From Burkholderiaceae bacterium (lineage in GTDB: Bacteria > Pseudomonadota > Gammaproteobacteria > Burkholderiales > Burkholderiaceae_A): a stretch of DNA of 64,000 nt. Shown here in pieces: positions 27,410 through 37,422 of the stretch (positions are counted from its first letter, which is position 1; every line of letters begins with the position of its first letter). The position numbers were made by a program, and so were the translations under genes. The stretch covers positions 186,001-250,000 of the forward strand of contig JAGYIP010000009.1 of assembly GCA_018402635.1 (NCBI GenBank), read 5' to 3'. Below the pieces are notes generated by a model that was given only the letters and a program-made list of their open reading frames with translations, was not told the origin of the DNA and made no database searches.

Positions 27410-29497
27410 TTAGTTTGCCATTTTCAGGTCGGGGTACCGAACCTGGGAGACCATATCCTGCACCTCACGGCTCGGCGCGGGGGTAATAAGGGTCACAAGA
27501 ATAATGACCGCAAAACCCAAAGGCACACCGAATATACCCGATGAGATGGCACCAATACCGAACCACTGATCGGGACCAATAGGAACCGAACGGGCAATAC
27601 CCCAAATAACCTCACGCATCCATGGCTGGTTAACCGACATGTAGTAGAAGCAGATGACGATGCCAGAGATCATGCCTAGCGAGGCAGCAATACCCGTTGT
27701 ACGCTTCCAGAAAATGCCCAGCACAAGTGCGGGGAAGAATCCGGCAGCAGCAAACGAGAAGGCAGCACCCACCAAGAACAAGATGTCGGCAGGCTTCTGC
27801 TGGGCCACCAAGGCTGCTAGCACTGCCACAACAAGGAGCATGGTCTTCGAGATGGCCACACGACGCGACACCGGTGCATTGGGGTCAATCATCTTGTAGT
27901 AAACGTCGTGGGACAGAGCATTTGCCATGGTGAGCAACAGACCGTCAGAGGTTGACAGTGCTGCAGCAAGACCGCCCGCAGCCACCATGCCCGAGACAAC
28001 ATAAGGCAGACCGGCTATTTCGGGGGTTGCGAGCACAACAATATCGGGTCCAATCCTCACCTCCGCAAGCTGAACAATACCGTCCTTATTAGCATCGACG
28101 ATGCTTAGAAGCGATGCATCCACCGCACTCCAGTTCGCAACCCAGGCCGGCAAGGTTGCAATCTGACTTCCCACAATGTCGTTGTACATCACGAACTTCA
28201 CCAAGACAGCAAGAGCAGGCGCCGTGAAGTAGAGCAGGAAGATAAAGAACAGCGACCATGTAACCGAGTTACGAGCCTCACGCACGGACGGTGTGGTGTA
28301 GAAACGCATAAGGATGTGAGGCAGAGCCGCTGTTCCCAACATAAGCGTGAAGGTGAGTGCTAGGAAATTAAGCCGCGCGGTATCTTTGGCTGCTTCGTCC
28401 TTGCCTGGGAACGCTGCAGCGTGCGCGCGAGGAGGATTCGCTCTTGCAGCAAGCCCCTTCTCTGCATTCTGGGCCCTTGAGTAGGCCGCAAGGTCTGCAG
28501 GAAACTTCGCTAAGGAATCTTCCGCTGCGGCAAGCCCTGCAGGGTCGGAGCCAGATGCCTTCAACTCAGCAACCTTGGTCTCAAGTGCGGACTTATCGGC
28601 CGCAAATGAAGCCTCAGGGTTTTTCAGCTTTTCGGTGGCAGCAGCGGCCCGGTCTTTGAAGATTTGACGAACCTCAAGCTCTTTGGGGTCGGCATTAATT
28701 TTCTTCTCAAGCTCAGTTACCTTAACAAGCTGCTGACCGTAGACGAGCTGAGGAATGGGAAAGCCTGTTTGCTTCACAGACAGCCAGACCACAGGAATCA
28801 TGTAGGCGATGATGAGAATGATGTACTGGGCAACCTGAGTCCAGGTTACCGCGCGCATGCCGCCCAGGAACGAGCAGACCAAAATACCCGCAAGACCCAA
28901 GAAGACACCAAGCTCAAAACTTACCCCGGTAAGGCGCGTTGTGATAATGCCTACACCGTAAATCTGGGCCACCACGTAGGTGAAGGAGCAGAGAATGGCA
29001 ATGGCCACACCAATGAGACGGGGAATATTTCCACCATAACGGGCACCTAGGAAGTCGGGAATGGTGTACTGGCCAAACTTACGCAGGAAGGGGGCAAGAA
29101 AGAGCGCCACAAGCACATAACCACCCGTCCAGCCCATAACGAAGGCCAGAGACCCATAACCACCGGCGTACAGACCACCTGCCATACCAATAAACGAGGC
29201 AGCTGACATCCAGTCGGCGCCGGTTGCCATTCCGTTGAACACGGCGGGTACCCTGCGGCCTGCGACGTAGTAGTCGTCGGCCTCGTTGGTGCGGCTTAAG
29301 TAGCCAATACCTGCGTAAAGGACGATGGTTGCAATAAGAAAGACAATGCCAATCGCCTGATTGGACATGCCCATTTGCTCACCAATGGCAAGAACAACAC
29401 AGAAGGCTAGAAAGCCGCCGGTGTACCAGATGTAGACCTTTTTTAATTGATTAAAAAAGGCACGCTGGGACGAGGTTGCATCGAGCATATTCGCCAT
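27410..29497 (-). CDS. sodium:solute symporter (VC_2705-type SSS subfamily)
   Basis: 12+ TM SSS protein: NEADDYYVAGRRVPAVFNGMATGADWMSAASFIGMAGGLY, GGLAAALSTSDGLLLTMANALSHDVYYK; start MANMLDATSSQ at 29497. Confidence 0.92.
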   Translation of the reverse strand: MANMLDATSSQRAFFNQLKKVYIWYTGGFLAFCVVLAIGEQMGMSNQAIGIVFLIATIVLYAGIGYLSRTNEADDYYVAGRRVPAVFNGMATGADWMSAASFIGMAGGLYAGGYGSLAFVMGWTGGYVLVALFLAPFLRKFGQYTIPDFLGARYGGNIPRLIGVAIAILCSFTYVVAQIYGVGIITTRLTGVSFELGVFLGLAGILVCSFLGGMRAVTWTQVAQYIILIIAYMIPVVWLSVKQTGFPIPQLVYGQQLVKVTELEKKINADPKELEVRQIFKDRAAAATEKLKNPEASFAADKSALETKVAELKASGSDPAGLAAAEDSLAKFPADLAAYSRAQNAEKGLAARANPPRAHAAAFPGKDEAAKDTARLNFLALTFTLMLGTAALPHILMRFYTTPSVREARNSVTWSLFFIFLLYFTAPALAVLVKFVMYNDIVGSQIATLPAWVANWSAVDASLLSIVDANKDGIVQLAEVRIGPDIVVLATPEIAGLPYVVSGMVAAGGLAAALSTSDGLLLTMANALSHDVYYKMIDPNAPVSRRVAISKTMLLVVAVLAALVAQQKPADILFLVGAAFSFAAAGFFPALVLGIFWKRTTGIAASLGMISGIVICFYYMSVNQPWMREVIWGIARSVPIGPDQWFGIGAISSGIFGVPLGFAVIILVTLITPAPSREVQDMVSQVRYPDLKMAN

Positions 29498-29499
29498 GG

Positions 29500-29763
29500 T
29501 TAATCCTCCTCTGCTTCGGCAACGCCGAATTCTTTGTCGATTCGATTCATCGACCTGGCGTAATACCAAATGATGAGCACATAGACGATCAGTGACCCTT
29601 GTGCGCCGACCCAGAATGCAAAGGGCCAGCCAAAAAAGTTGAACTGCAGGCTCTCGGCAAAGTAGCCCACCACGTAGGTGACTACAAACCAAATGGCCAG
29701 CAGGCCTGCCGTCTTTCGAAGCAGCGCTTGCCAGTAGGCAAGGTGTCGTTCCGTCAGTTGCAT
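29500..29763 (-). CDS. DUF4212 small membrane protein (SSS partner subunit)
   Basis: RHLAYWQALLRKTAGLLAIWFVVTYVVGYFAESLQFNFFGWPFAFWVGAQGSLIVYVLIIWYYARSMNRIDKEFGV. Confidence 0.92.
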   Translation of the reverse strand: MQLTERHLAYWQALLRKTAGLLAIWFVVTYVVGYFAESLQFNFFGWPFAFWVGAQGSLIVYVLIIWYYARSMNRIDKEFGVAEAEED

Positions 29764-29865
29764 GAAGTCCTCCAGTTAAGATGTTGTATTTACGGTTTAT
29801 AACTACCGCTTCATCGGTCAAAAACTCTAAACTCGGCTAATAGTACTAGTACTACGAAACTTTTG

Positions 29866-30453
29866 CTACTTAAATGGGTCGCGCACACCGGCATCAACGC
29901 CGGTTTCTTTTTGCAGCTGCAGAGCAAGCTTAGGCTCAAACGAGCCTAGCTTGCGGGTGATTTTTCTGTAGCCTTTCTCGTCGCCCATTTTGAACTGCAG
30001 CACCGCCAAGTGGTAATAGCCATAGGGGCTCATGGGCTGAAGGTCGACTGTGCGTTGCAGCGCAGCCTTTGCCTCTTGGTTGCGTTCCAGGGCCATAAGG
30101 GAAAGGGCCCGGCCGTAATGGGCCCGGTCGAGCCGGTCTTGATGACGAATGGCCTGGTCGAAGGCTGCTAGCGCCTGTTCGTGTTCATCACGCTTTTGTA
30201 GAAGAAACCCCAGGTTGAACCAGGCTGCTGACTGACTGCTGTCAATGTCGAGGCTTTTGCGAAGCACTGCTTCGGCCTCAGCGAACTGCTGGTTAAGGGA
30301 GAGATGGTTTGCGGCGGTAACAAGGGCGACTGCGTTGTCAGGCTTAAAGCGTTGGGCTTCAAGCCAGTATTCGGCCGCAAGGCCTTGACGCCCAAAAATG
30401 CCGCACCAGATACCGAGTTGCTTGTAAAACCAGTGGTTAAGATGCCCAAACAT
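29866..30453 (-). CDS. TPR-repeat protein
   Basis: Tandem TPRs: AAWFNLGFLLQKRDEHEQALAAFDQAI, AHYGRALSLMALERNQEAKAALQRTV. Confidence 0.85.
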   Translation of the reverse strand: MFGHLNHWFYKQLGIWCGIFGRQGLAAEYWLEAQRFKPDNAVALVTAANHLSLNQQFAEAEAVLRKSLDIDSSQSAAWFNLGFLLQKRDEHEQALAAFDQAIRHQDRLDRAHYGRALSLMALERNQEAKAALQRTVDLQPMSPYGYYHLAVLQFKMGDEKGYRKITRKLGSFEPKLALQLQKETGVDAGVRDPFK

Positions 30454-30465
30454 AAGCCGCCTTAG

Positions 30466-30789
30466 TTAGCCTGCCGGAGTGACCGACGAGGGAATGTAGA
30501 TGGCAGCTTTGGCAAGCAGAAGCCCGAACCAAAGCCAGAACAGCAAAAAAAAACCAACCATAGGAAGGTGCCTGTCGGCAATCTGCTTGGGGGTGATGAC
30601 ACGAACAGACCTAACCACCGGGCTACTAAGAAGACGAAAAAAGCGATAGACCGCGTTGGTTTCATGCCTTCCGAAGCTTAAGAGGTAGACCAGACCTTGG
30701 CCCAATAAAATGAGGGCCGCGAATTCAACAAGGCCTTTGAAAATTACAACAAGATCCCCCAATACAAAACCCCCGTAAAATACTTTCAC
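30466..30789 (-). CDS. hypothetical membrane protein
   Basis: ORF with 2 TM segments downstream of divergent CBS gene. Confidence 0.6.
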   Translation of the reverse strand: MKVFYGGFVLGDLVVIFKGLVEFAALILLGQGLVYLLSFGRHETNAVYRFFRLLSSPVVRSVRVITPKQIADRHLPMVGFFLLFWLWFGLLLAKAAIYIPSSVTPAG

Positions 30790-30843
30790 TAGGGTACGTG
30801 CGTTCGCGAACGATGTCTAGCCCATCCGATCTAGAGGAAACCC

Positions 30844-32340
30844 GTGTTTGACGCAATGCAGCAAGACCTCCAAGACCTCCAAGAGCTCGGCCTCGAACGT
30901 CCTCTGGGAAGTCTTATAAGAGGTGACCCCTTGGCATGCCTGCCAGAGACCCCTATTGAGCAGGCATTTCAATCGATGGACCTTTCGGGCCTTGGGTCGA
31001 TTGTTGTTGTGAACACCTTTTTAGTTCCCGTAGGCATTTTGACCCGCTACGACCTCATACGCCGGGTCATCCTGCCAAAGCGTAACCTCTCCACTCCCAT
31101 TGCCGAGGTTATGACCGCAAACGTAAAGGTGGCAGCTGCCAACATGACCGTTATGGAGGCTATGTTGCTGATGGCAAGCCACGGTATTCGGCACCTGCCA
31201 GTCATTGAGTCGGGTCGCCTTCGAGGTGTTGTCTCAGAAAGTGACCTCATGGCCTACCAAAGGCAGAGCCTTCGAAGCCTGTCGGCCTCTGTAGTTAGGG
31301 CGGAAAGCATTGGCAGTCTGGCCAGCATTCAAAACGATGTCCGCCGACTGGCGGCCCGTTTACTCTCCGATGGGCTTTCCGCAACCGCCGTGGCTCGACT
31401 CGTGAGCCATCTGAACGATGCCACCACCCGACGGGTCATTGAACTGGTCTCTGGGAAGCACTCGCAGGCTTTGCAGCGGGTTCGCTGGTGCTGGCTCGCC
31501 CTTGGCTCGGAAGGCCGCGAAGAACAGACCATTGCAACTGATCAAGACAATGCGCTCATTTTCGAGCCTGTCGGGCCGGCAGGCTCAGACCCCGACGAGA
31601 TTCGTGAGTCCCTTATGGCCTTTGCCGTTGATGTGAATCAGGGTTTGGCTGATGCCGGCTTCCCGCTTTGTAAGGGTGGGGTGATGGCACGTTATCCAAA
31701 ATGGTGTCGCAGTCAGTCGGAATGGAAGGCTGTTCTGCTTGACTGGTTTAAGCGACCCACCCCCGAGAAAATTCTCGATGCCCATATCTTTTTCGATTTT
31801 CGGGCGCTGGCCGGTGAGGCGCAGCTTGCCGAATCGCTGCGCGATTGGCTTACGCAAGAGGTGCGAGCCCAGCCTGTGTTTCTTAGAGAATTTGCCCAAG
31901 ACGCCATACGGTCTCGCGTGGGAGAGCTTCCCAGGCCCGTCTTCTTCTCGGCGCTTGCCCGCTGGTTTCGTAAGAAAGGGCTACGGGGCAACTGGCTTTC
32001 GCCCGCGCATCTTGATATTAAACGCGATGCCACTGCGCCCGTTGTGGCCTGGACCCGAGTCTTGTCGATGGTGCGTGGGGTTTCGGCGACCTCAACCGAT
32101 GGAAGGCTTCAGGGCTTAGAGGCAGAAGGAGCCATTCAACGCAGTGAGGCCCAGGCCTTGCGCGAGGCCTTCGACCTTGCTCAGCGCTACCGACTGCGGG
32201 CACAGCTTGCGGGTACTGACAAGCCCAACGAGCTTGCCCTTGACCCGTTAAGTCTGCATGAGATTGATCAGCTCACACATGCTCTTGATGTGCTTGCAAA
32301 CCTAAAGGGTGCAGTCAGTCTCGATCTACGACTTGTCTAG
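30844..32340 (+). CDS. CBS-domain/DUF294 putative nucleotidyltransferase signalling protein
   Basis: Paired CBS domains (VEAMLLMASHGIRHLPVIESGRLRGVVSESDLMAYQ) and LGSEGREEQTIATDQDNALIF nucleotidyltransferase motif. Confidence 0.92.
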   Translation: MFDAMQQDLQDLQELGLERPLGSLIRGDPLACLPETPIEQAFQSMDLSGLGSIVVVNTFLVPVGILTRYDLIRRVILPKRNLSTPIAEVMTANVKVAAANMTVMEAMLLMASHGIRHLPVIESGRLRGVVSESDLMAYQRQSLRSLSASVVRAESIGSLASIQNDVRRLAARLLSDGLSATAVARLVSHLNDATTRRVIELVSGKHSQALQRVRWCWLALGSEGREEQTIATDQDNALIFEPVGPAGSDPDEIRESLMAFAVDVNQGLADAGFPLCKGGVMARYPKWCRSQSEWKAVLLDWFKRPTPEKILDAHIFFDFRALAGEAQLAESLRDWLTQEVRAQPVFLREFAQDAIRSRVGELPRPVFFSALARWFRKKGLRGNWLSPAHLDIKRDATAPVVAWTRVLSMVRGVSATSTDGRLQGLEAEGAIQRSEAQALREAFDLAQRYRLRAQLAGTDKPNELALDPLSLHEIDQLTHALDVLANLKGAVSLDLRLV

Positions 32341-32356
32341 TGCTGCGTGCTAAGAA

Positions 32357-34090
32357 TTAGGCTCGGCTTAAGAGGTAGATCGTTCCATAGCCCGCAAGGA
32401 AAATAACCACCGACACCGCAGTCTGACCAATACCCCAGTTGCGCCCTAAAAAGCTTTTGGGGTTTGTGTTTCGGTCGAGAAATTCCCTGGCATGACCAAG
32501 CAGCGCTTGGGCGGCCTGCACGGACCCGCCCCAGACCGAGGCAGTAAAGCCTGCCAGCTGCTTGAAGAGTCCTGGTGCAAGTTTTCGGTAGACCCAGTCG
32601 GTATCGGCACTAAGCTTTGGCTCACCGCCAAGGTGTTTGAGCATTAGGAAGAAGCCAAGCCCTGTGAAAAGAAGTACCTGCAATTCCCAAAACAAATGGC
32701 CGAGGGAATAGGCGTTGTAGTCGACCGGTGAGGGCAGGTATTGGTAGAGCCATACCGGATAGACCCCGATGAAGATACAAAAGAAGGCTGCAATACCCAT
32801 TGCAAGCAGCATATTCCATGGAGGGTCCTTGGGCCTTAGGCCGGAGTCTTTTCCAAGGAATGTGAAATAAGGAAGCTTGAGTCCTGTATGAAGGAAGGTA
32901 CCGGCAGATGCCATAGAAAGTAAAAGCCAGATCCAGGGACGGTAATCGACTGCGGCCGCCTCGATCACCATGGTCTTGGTAACGAAGCCGCTGGTGAGGG
33001 GGAAGGCAGAAATAGCAAAGCCGCCAATCATGTAAAGAACAAAGGTAATGGGCATGTATTTGTAGATGCCACCAAGCTCGGTCAGTCGGCTTTTGCCTGT
33101 CATGTAAATAACAGCGCCTGCGCCCATAAAGAGCACCGATTTATAAAGGATGTGGGCAAAGGCATGGGCTGTCGCTCCATTGAGCGCAATGGCGGTGCCC
33201 ATTCCAACACCGGCCACCATGTAGCCAACCTGGCTAATGATGTGGTAGGCCAAGAGTCGTCGAATATCGTTTGCCAAGACCGCATAGACAACGCCCCAGA
33301 GGGCCATGATGGTTCCAAGCCAAATAAGGAACTCGGTTCCTGGGTAGCCACGTATAAGCGTGTAGACGGCGGTTTTCGTTGTGAAGGCACTAAGAAAAAT
33401 GGCGCCCGTTAATGTTGACTCAGGATAGGCATCGGTAAGCCAGCCGTGCAGAGGAGGAACCGCCGCGTTAATGAGAAAGCCGAATAAAATCCAGTAAAAC
33501 GCCTGGCTGTCTGCGGGAATGGCATCAAAATGTATGGAGCCTGTCTCGGAGGCGAAAAGCACAATGCCTGCAAGCAGTGCGACACCACTCACCGCGTGAA
33601 CCAGCAGGTAACGATAGCCCGAGGCGTAGGCCTCTGCAGTGGCCCGCCTCCAAATAAGCCAGACCGAGGCCAACATCATCATTTCCCAAAATACATAAAG
33701 GGTAATAAGGTCGCCCGCAAACACAACACCCACCGACGAGGCCGCATAAATAAAGCCTGCAACATGCTGAACCGTATCTTTTACGTGAAGGCTATAAAGG
33801 GTTGCAATAATGGTGATGAGCCCGAAGACATAGCCGAAGACCAGGCTAAGCTTGTCTGCCCGGCCAGTAACAAGCTCAAACCCCATAAGGTTGAACTGGC
33901 CATAGACGCCTGGATTGATCTGAAAGAGCAGCCCTGCGAAGACCAAGGCCAAAGCAAGCCGAAGGACCTGTTGGCCTAGCCCTTTAAGAAGTGGAAGGGC
34001 AAGCGCCCCAGCAATAAGTACGAATGAGGGGTGCAGCCACCAGGAAGATACAGCGCCAACCTGCCCAGCTACCTGGCTTAACTCAGTCAT
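32357..34090 (-). CDS. Mrp/NuoL-family antiporter subunit (MrpD-like, third copy)
   Basis: LITLYVFWEMMMLASVWLIW, FGFLINAAVPPLHGWLTDAYPESTLTGAIFLSAFTTKTAVYTLIRG, AYHIISQVGYMVAGVGMG. Confidence 0.9.
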   Translation of the reverse strand: MTELSQVAGQVGAVSSWWLHPSFVLIAGALALPLLKGLGQQVLRLALALVFAGLLFQINPGVYGQFNLMGFELVTGRADKLSLVFGYVFGLITIIATLYSLHVKDTVQHVAGFIYAASSVGVVFAGDLITLYVFWEMMMLASVWLIWRRATAEAYASGYRYLLVHAVSGVALLAGIVLFASETGSIHFDAIPADSQAFYWILFGFLINAAVPPLHGWLTDAYPESTLTGAIFLSAFTTKTAVYTLIRGYPGTEFLIWLGTIMALWGVVYAVLANDIRRLLAYHIISQVGYMVAGVGMGTAIALNGATAHAFAHILYKSVLFMGAGAVIYMTGKSRLTELGGIYKYMPITFVLYMIGGFAISAFPLTSGFVTKTMVIEAAAVDYRPWIWLLLSMASAGTFLHTGLKLPYFTFLGKDSGLRPKDPPWNMLLAMGIAAFFCIFIGVYPVWLYQYLPSPVDYNAYSLGHLFWELQVLLFTGLGFFLMLKHLGGEPKLSADTDWVYRKLAPGLFKQLAGFTASVWGGSVQAAQALLGHAREFLDRNTNPKSFLGRNWGIGQTAVSVVIFLAGYGTIYLLSRA

Positions 34091-34427
34091 GGCTTTGCCC
34101 CTTTAAGGGCTGTGACGGCTCTTGCTTAGACTGCTTTTCAACAGATTTCGGGTCTCCAATAAGTTCGTTGGGTCGAACCTCGTTATTAAAATAGTCTTCT
34201 TTTCGGTACAAGAATTTGTATCCAAGGAACTTGGAGACCACCACAATAACGACACAGGAGAAAAGGCCGTAAATGGCACCGGCTCCGCTTAGGCTTTCCC
34301 AGAAGAAGCGGTCATAGCCAGAGGGAATGGCGATATCAGCAATAACTAAAACTGCCATAAGCCCAAGCATGATTCGACTTAAAATTTTTGAGCGACTAAC
34401 CAAGAATTCGAGAATCCGGCTGAGCAT
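34083..34427 (-). CDS. small membrane protein within Mrp operon
   Basis: MLSRILEFLVSRSKILSRIMLGLMAVLVIADIAIP..., 2 TM, ATG overlaps flanking stop codon. Confidence 0.75.
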   Translation of the reverse strand: MLSRILEFLVSRSKILSRIMLGLMAVLVIADIAIPSGYDRFFWESLSGAGAIYGLFSCVVIVVVSKFLGYKFLYRKEDYFNNEVRPNELIGDPKSVEKQSKQEPSQPLKGQSHD

Positions 34428-35896
34428 CACAGGCGCCCTCCAAGAAATAAAGAGCCAACAAAATCGCGTATGGGTTCGGCCACAAAGAACAGGCTTAAGG
34501 CGCCAAGCGCAGTAATGCATAAGGGGATAAGGCAGTACAAAGGGGCCTCTTGAATACCGGGGCCTGTTGGCTTTGCCTCAGGTAAAAGAAAAGCCCGAAC
34601 CACAGGGGGCAGCAGGTAGGCAATATTAAGTATTGTGCTTATCAGAAAGACGCCAATAAAAAAGGCCTGTCCTGCATCAACGGCACCCAGCATAATGTGC
34701 CACTTACTCCAGAGCCCCCCCAAGGGTGGTGCACCAATTACAGATAGAGCCCCGATAAAGAAGGCAAACATGGTGATGGGCATCTTGCGCCCAAGCCCAT
34801 CAAGTTCATGAATTTCGGTTTTGTGGGCAGCAACGTAAATAGCACCCGCGCAAAAAAAGAGTGTAATTTTCCCGAAGGCGTGCATCACGATATGCATCCC
34901 GGCACCAACAATTGCAAGCTGAGAGGCAAGCATGGCACCCAGCACAATGTAAGAAAGCTGGCTTACGGTGGAGTAGGCAAGCCGTGCCTTAAGGTTTGTT
35001 TTCCGAAGGGCCACCAACGAGGCCGCAATGATGGTGAAAGAAGCAACTGCCATGAGGAACTGACTTGACCATAGGCTCTGCAAATATTCGGTGCCGAACA
35101 AATAGACACTTACCTTCAGAACCGTGAAAACTCCTGCCTTCACCACGGCCACGGCATGCAGCAGGGCGCTTACGGGTGTTGGGGCAACCATGGCTGCCGG
35201 CAGCCAACGATGGAAGGGCATAAGCGCAGCCTTACCAATACCGAACATGAACAGAAGAAGCAAGATTGCACCGACGCCTGGGCTTACTTGCCCCTGCATG
35301 ATGCCGCCAAGCCTGAACTCGAGCGTGCCAGTAAGGCTGTAGGTGACCAGCATGGCTGGAAGCATTAACCCAATGGAGGTTCCAAGCAAAAGACCCAGAT
35401 AGGTTCTTGCCCCTTGTTTGGCCTGCTCGGTACCTTTGTGCGCAACCAGGGGGTAGGTTGACAGGGACAAGACCTCGTAAAGCACGAAAAGCGTAAGTAG
35501 GTTTTTTGAAAAGGCAATTCCAATTGCCGCGAAGATTGCAATTGAAAAGCATGCATAAAAGCGTGTCTGGTTCTTCTCGTTGGCCCCGCGCATGTAGCCG
35601 ATGGCATAGATAGATGTAATGATCCAAAGCCCCGAGGCAACCAGGGCAAAGACCATGCCCAACGGCTCAACCGAAAAGCCAAGGTCGATTCCAGGAAGAA
35701 TTTCAATAAGACTTACCTGCAGTGAGCTGCCCTGCTGATAGCGCAGCAAGACTTTAACCACCGTGGCAAAGACAACCACAGCCGAGGCCACCATAAAGGC
35801 GTCACGAACCTGAGGGGAGCGATGAAGTAAGGCAATACCTAGGGCGCCAAGGAGCGGCAGCCCAATTGCTAAGAGGATAAGGCTGCTATCGGTCAT
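34427..35896 (-). CDS. MrpD/NuoN-like antiporter subunit
   Basis: LLTLFVLYEVLSLSTYPLVAHKGTEQAKQGARTYLGLLLG, MPFHRWLPAAMVAPTPVSALLHAVAVVKAGVF. Confidence 0.92.
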   Translation of the reverse strand: MTDSSLILLAIGLPLLGALGIALLHRSPQVRDAFMVASAVVVFATVVKVLLRYQQGSSLQVSLIEILPGIDLGFSVEPLGMVFALVASGLWIITSIYAIGYMRGANEKNQTRFYACFSIAIFAAIGIAFSKNLLTLFVLYEVLSLSTYPLVAHKGTEQAKQGARTYLGLLLGTSIGLMLPAMLVTYSLTGTLEFRLGGIMQGQVSPGVGAILLLLFMFGIGKAALMPFHRWLPAAMVAPTPVSALLHAVAVVKAGVFTVLKVSVYLFGTEYLQSLWSSQFLMAVASFTIIAASLVALRKTNLKARLAYSTVSQLSYIVLGAMLASQLAIVGAGMHIVMHAFGKITLFFCAGAIYVAAHKTEIHELDGLGRKMPITMFAFFIGALSVIGAPPLGGLWSKWHIMLGAVDAGQAFFIGVFLISTILNIAYLLPPVVRAFLLPEAKPTGPGIQEAPLYCLIPLCITALGALSLFFVAEPIRDFVGSLFLGGRL

Positions 35897-37422
35897 GGCC
35901 GAGCTCCGAGTAGCGCATTGACTTCAAGCGAGGCAAGACCCAGGGGCAAAGACGGATCAACACCAAACCAGAAGTTGGCCAGTACCAAGAGGTAAAGCAC
36001 AACAAGCATTCCAGCCGGCGCCTCTTTTACTTTGCTTGTTGAAGCCGCTGTCTCTGTGTCTTGGTTTGGGCCATCGTTACCTTTAGGCGCCTTGAAATAG
36101 GCAAGCTCAACGACTCGCCAGATATAAACAACTGCAAGAAGCGAGCTAATAAGAATAAGCACGATGAAGAAGATGCCTTGGGCACCGAGCTCGAGCATGG
36201 CCTGAATAAGTATCCATTTGCTAATAAAGCCAGCTGTTAGGGGTACTCCGATAAGCGAGAGGCCCGCTAAGACAAAGGCAAGCATGGTTAGCGGCATTTT
36301 TTTACCGGCCCCTGCTAAATCTTCAAGGCGCGAACTTCCGTAGCGAAGCACGAGGCAGCCGACAGCCATAAAGAGCGCCGACTTCATAAGGGCATGGTTA
36401 AAGACATGAACAATGGCAGCCGTTAGGCCTGCAGCGCTTACCAGGCTTGAGGCCAACAGAATGTAGCCCATCTGTGCAACAGATGAATAGGCGAGCATGC
36501 GTTTGAGGTCGTTACTAAAAATGGCAAGGGTTGAGCCAACAAGAAAAGCAAGAATAGCCAGCGGCATAAGCACGGCCGAGAAAAGAGCGGCATGGTCAGC
36601 GAGGTTGGGCTGAAGAACGGCAAAGTCAAATTTAATAAGCAGGTAGATGGCAACCTTGGTTGAGCATGCAGCAAGAAAAACCGTGACCGGTGTGGGCGCG
36701 AACTGATACGCATTGGGCAGCCAGGCGTGCATGGGGAAGACGGCAGCTTTAAGGGCAAGGCCCAAAATAATGAAGCCCGAGGCAATGAGTACAGGCGTGG
36801 TTTCAGAGACATCAGGAAGGCGTGCCGCCAGGTCATCGAAGTTAAGTGTTCCTGTCATCATGTACAGATAACCAACGCCAATGAGGTAGAAGGTTGCTCC
36901 AAGCGAACCCGTCACCAGGTACTTAAAGGCGGCCGTTAAGGATTGTCGCTTTGGACCGGTCGCAACCAGAACATAGGATGCAAGCGAAGAGATCTCCATG
37001 AATACAAAAGCATTGAATGCATCTGCGGTAACAACAATGCCCAGAAGGCCTGAGCTTGCTAAAAGCCAGCAGGAAAGAAACAGTGCGTGATGCTCGCGAC
37101 CCATTTCACTATCGAGGCTTTTTGCTCCCCATAAAAGGGCAACAAACGAACCACCTGCAATAACGAGCGCCATGACGGCCGAGAAGGGTGTAACCATAAG
37201 GCCAATGCCAAAGGGCACAGGCCAGCTACCCATCTCGTAGGCCATGGCACCCTGACTTGCTACCTGGTTAGCAAGGAGAACCGCAATAACAAAGGTAAGC
37301 CCAGCCGTTAGGGTTGCAAGGGCGTAGCCAAGCCTTGAGCGCGAGGGCAATACAGCGATAAGTGGCGCAACAGCCATTGGCACCACAACAAGCAGAGCAG
37401 GCAGATGGCTAAGGAAGGTCAT
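35893..37422 (-). CDS. MrpD-like antiporter subunit
   Basis: AFVFMEISSLASYVLVATG, VFPMHAWLPNAYQFAPTPVTVFLAACSTKVAIYLLIKF. Confidence 0.92.
   Translation of the reverse strand: MTFLSHLPALLVVVPMAVAPLIAVLPSRSRLGYALATLTAGLTFVIAVLLANQVASQGAMAYEMGSWPVPFGIGLMVTPFSAVMALVIAGGSFVALLWGAKSLDSEMGREHHALFLSCWLLASSGLLGIVVTADAFNAFVFMEISSLASYVLVATGPKRQSLTAAFKYLVTGSLGATFYLIGVGYLYMMTGTLNFDDLAARLPDVSETTPVLIASGFIILGLALKAAVFPMHAWLPNAYQFAPTPVTVFLAACSTKVAIYLLIKFDFAVLQPNLADHAALFSAVLMPLAILAFLVGSTLAIFSNDLKRMLAYSSVAQMGYILLASSLVSAAGLTAAIVHVFNHALMKSALFMAVGCLVLRYGSSRLEDLAGAGKKMPLTMLAFVLAGLSLIGVPLTAGFISKWILIQAMLELGAQGIFFIVLILISSLLAVVYIWRVVELAYFKAPKGNDGPNQDTETAASTSKVKEAPAGMLVVLYLLVLANFWFGVDPSLPLGLASLEVNALLGARP

Noticed and set aside
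30858-30890. Direct repeat caagacctc x2 near the start of the CBS gene
   Set aside because: Only two copies, within coding sequence (Leu-Gln/Asp-rich N-terminus); no further structure.
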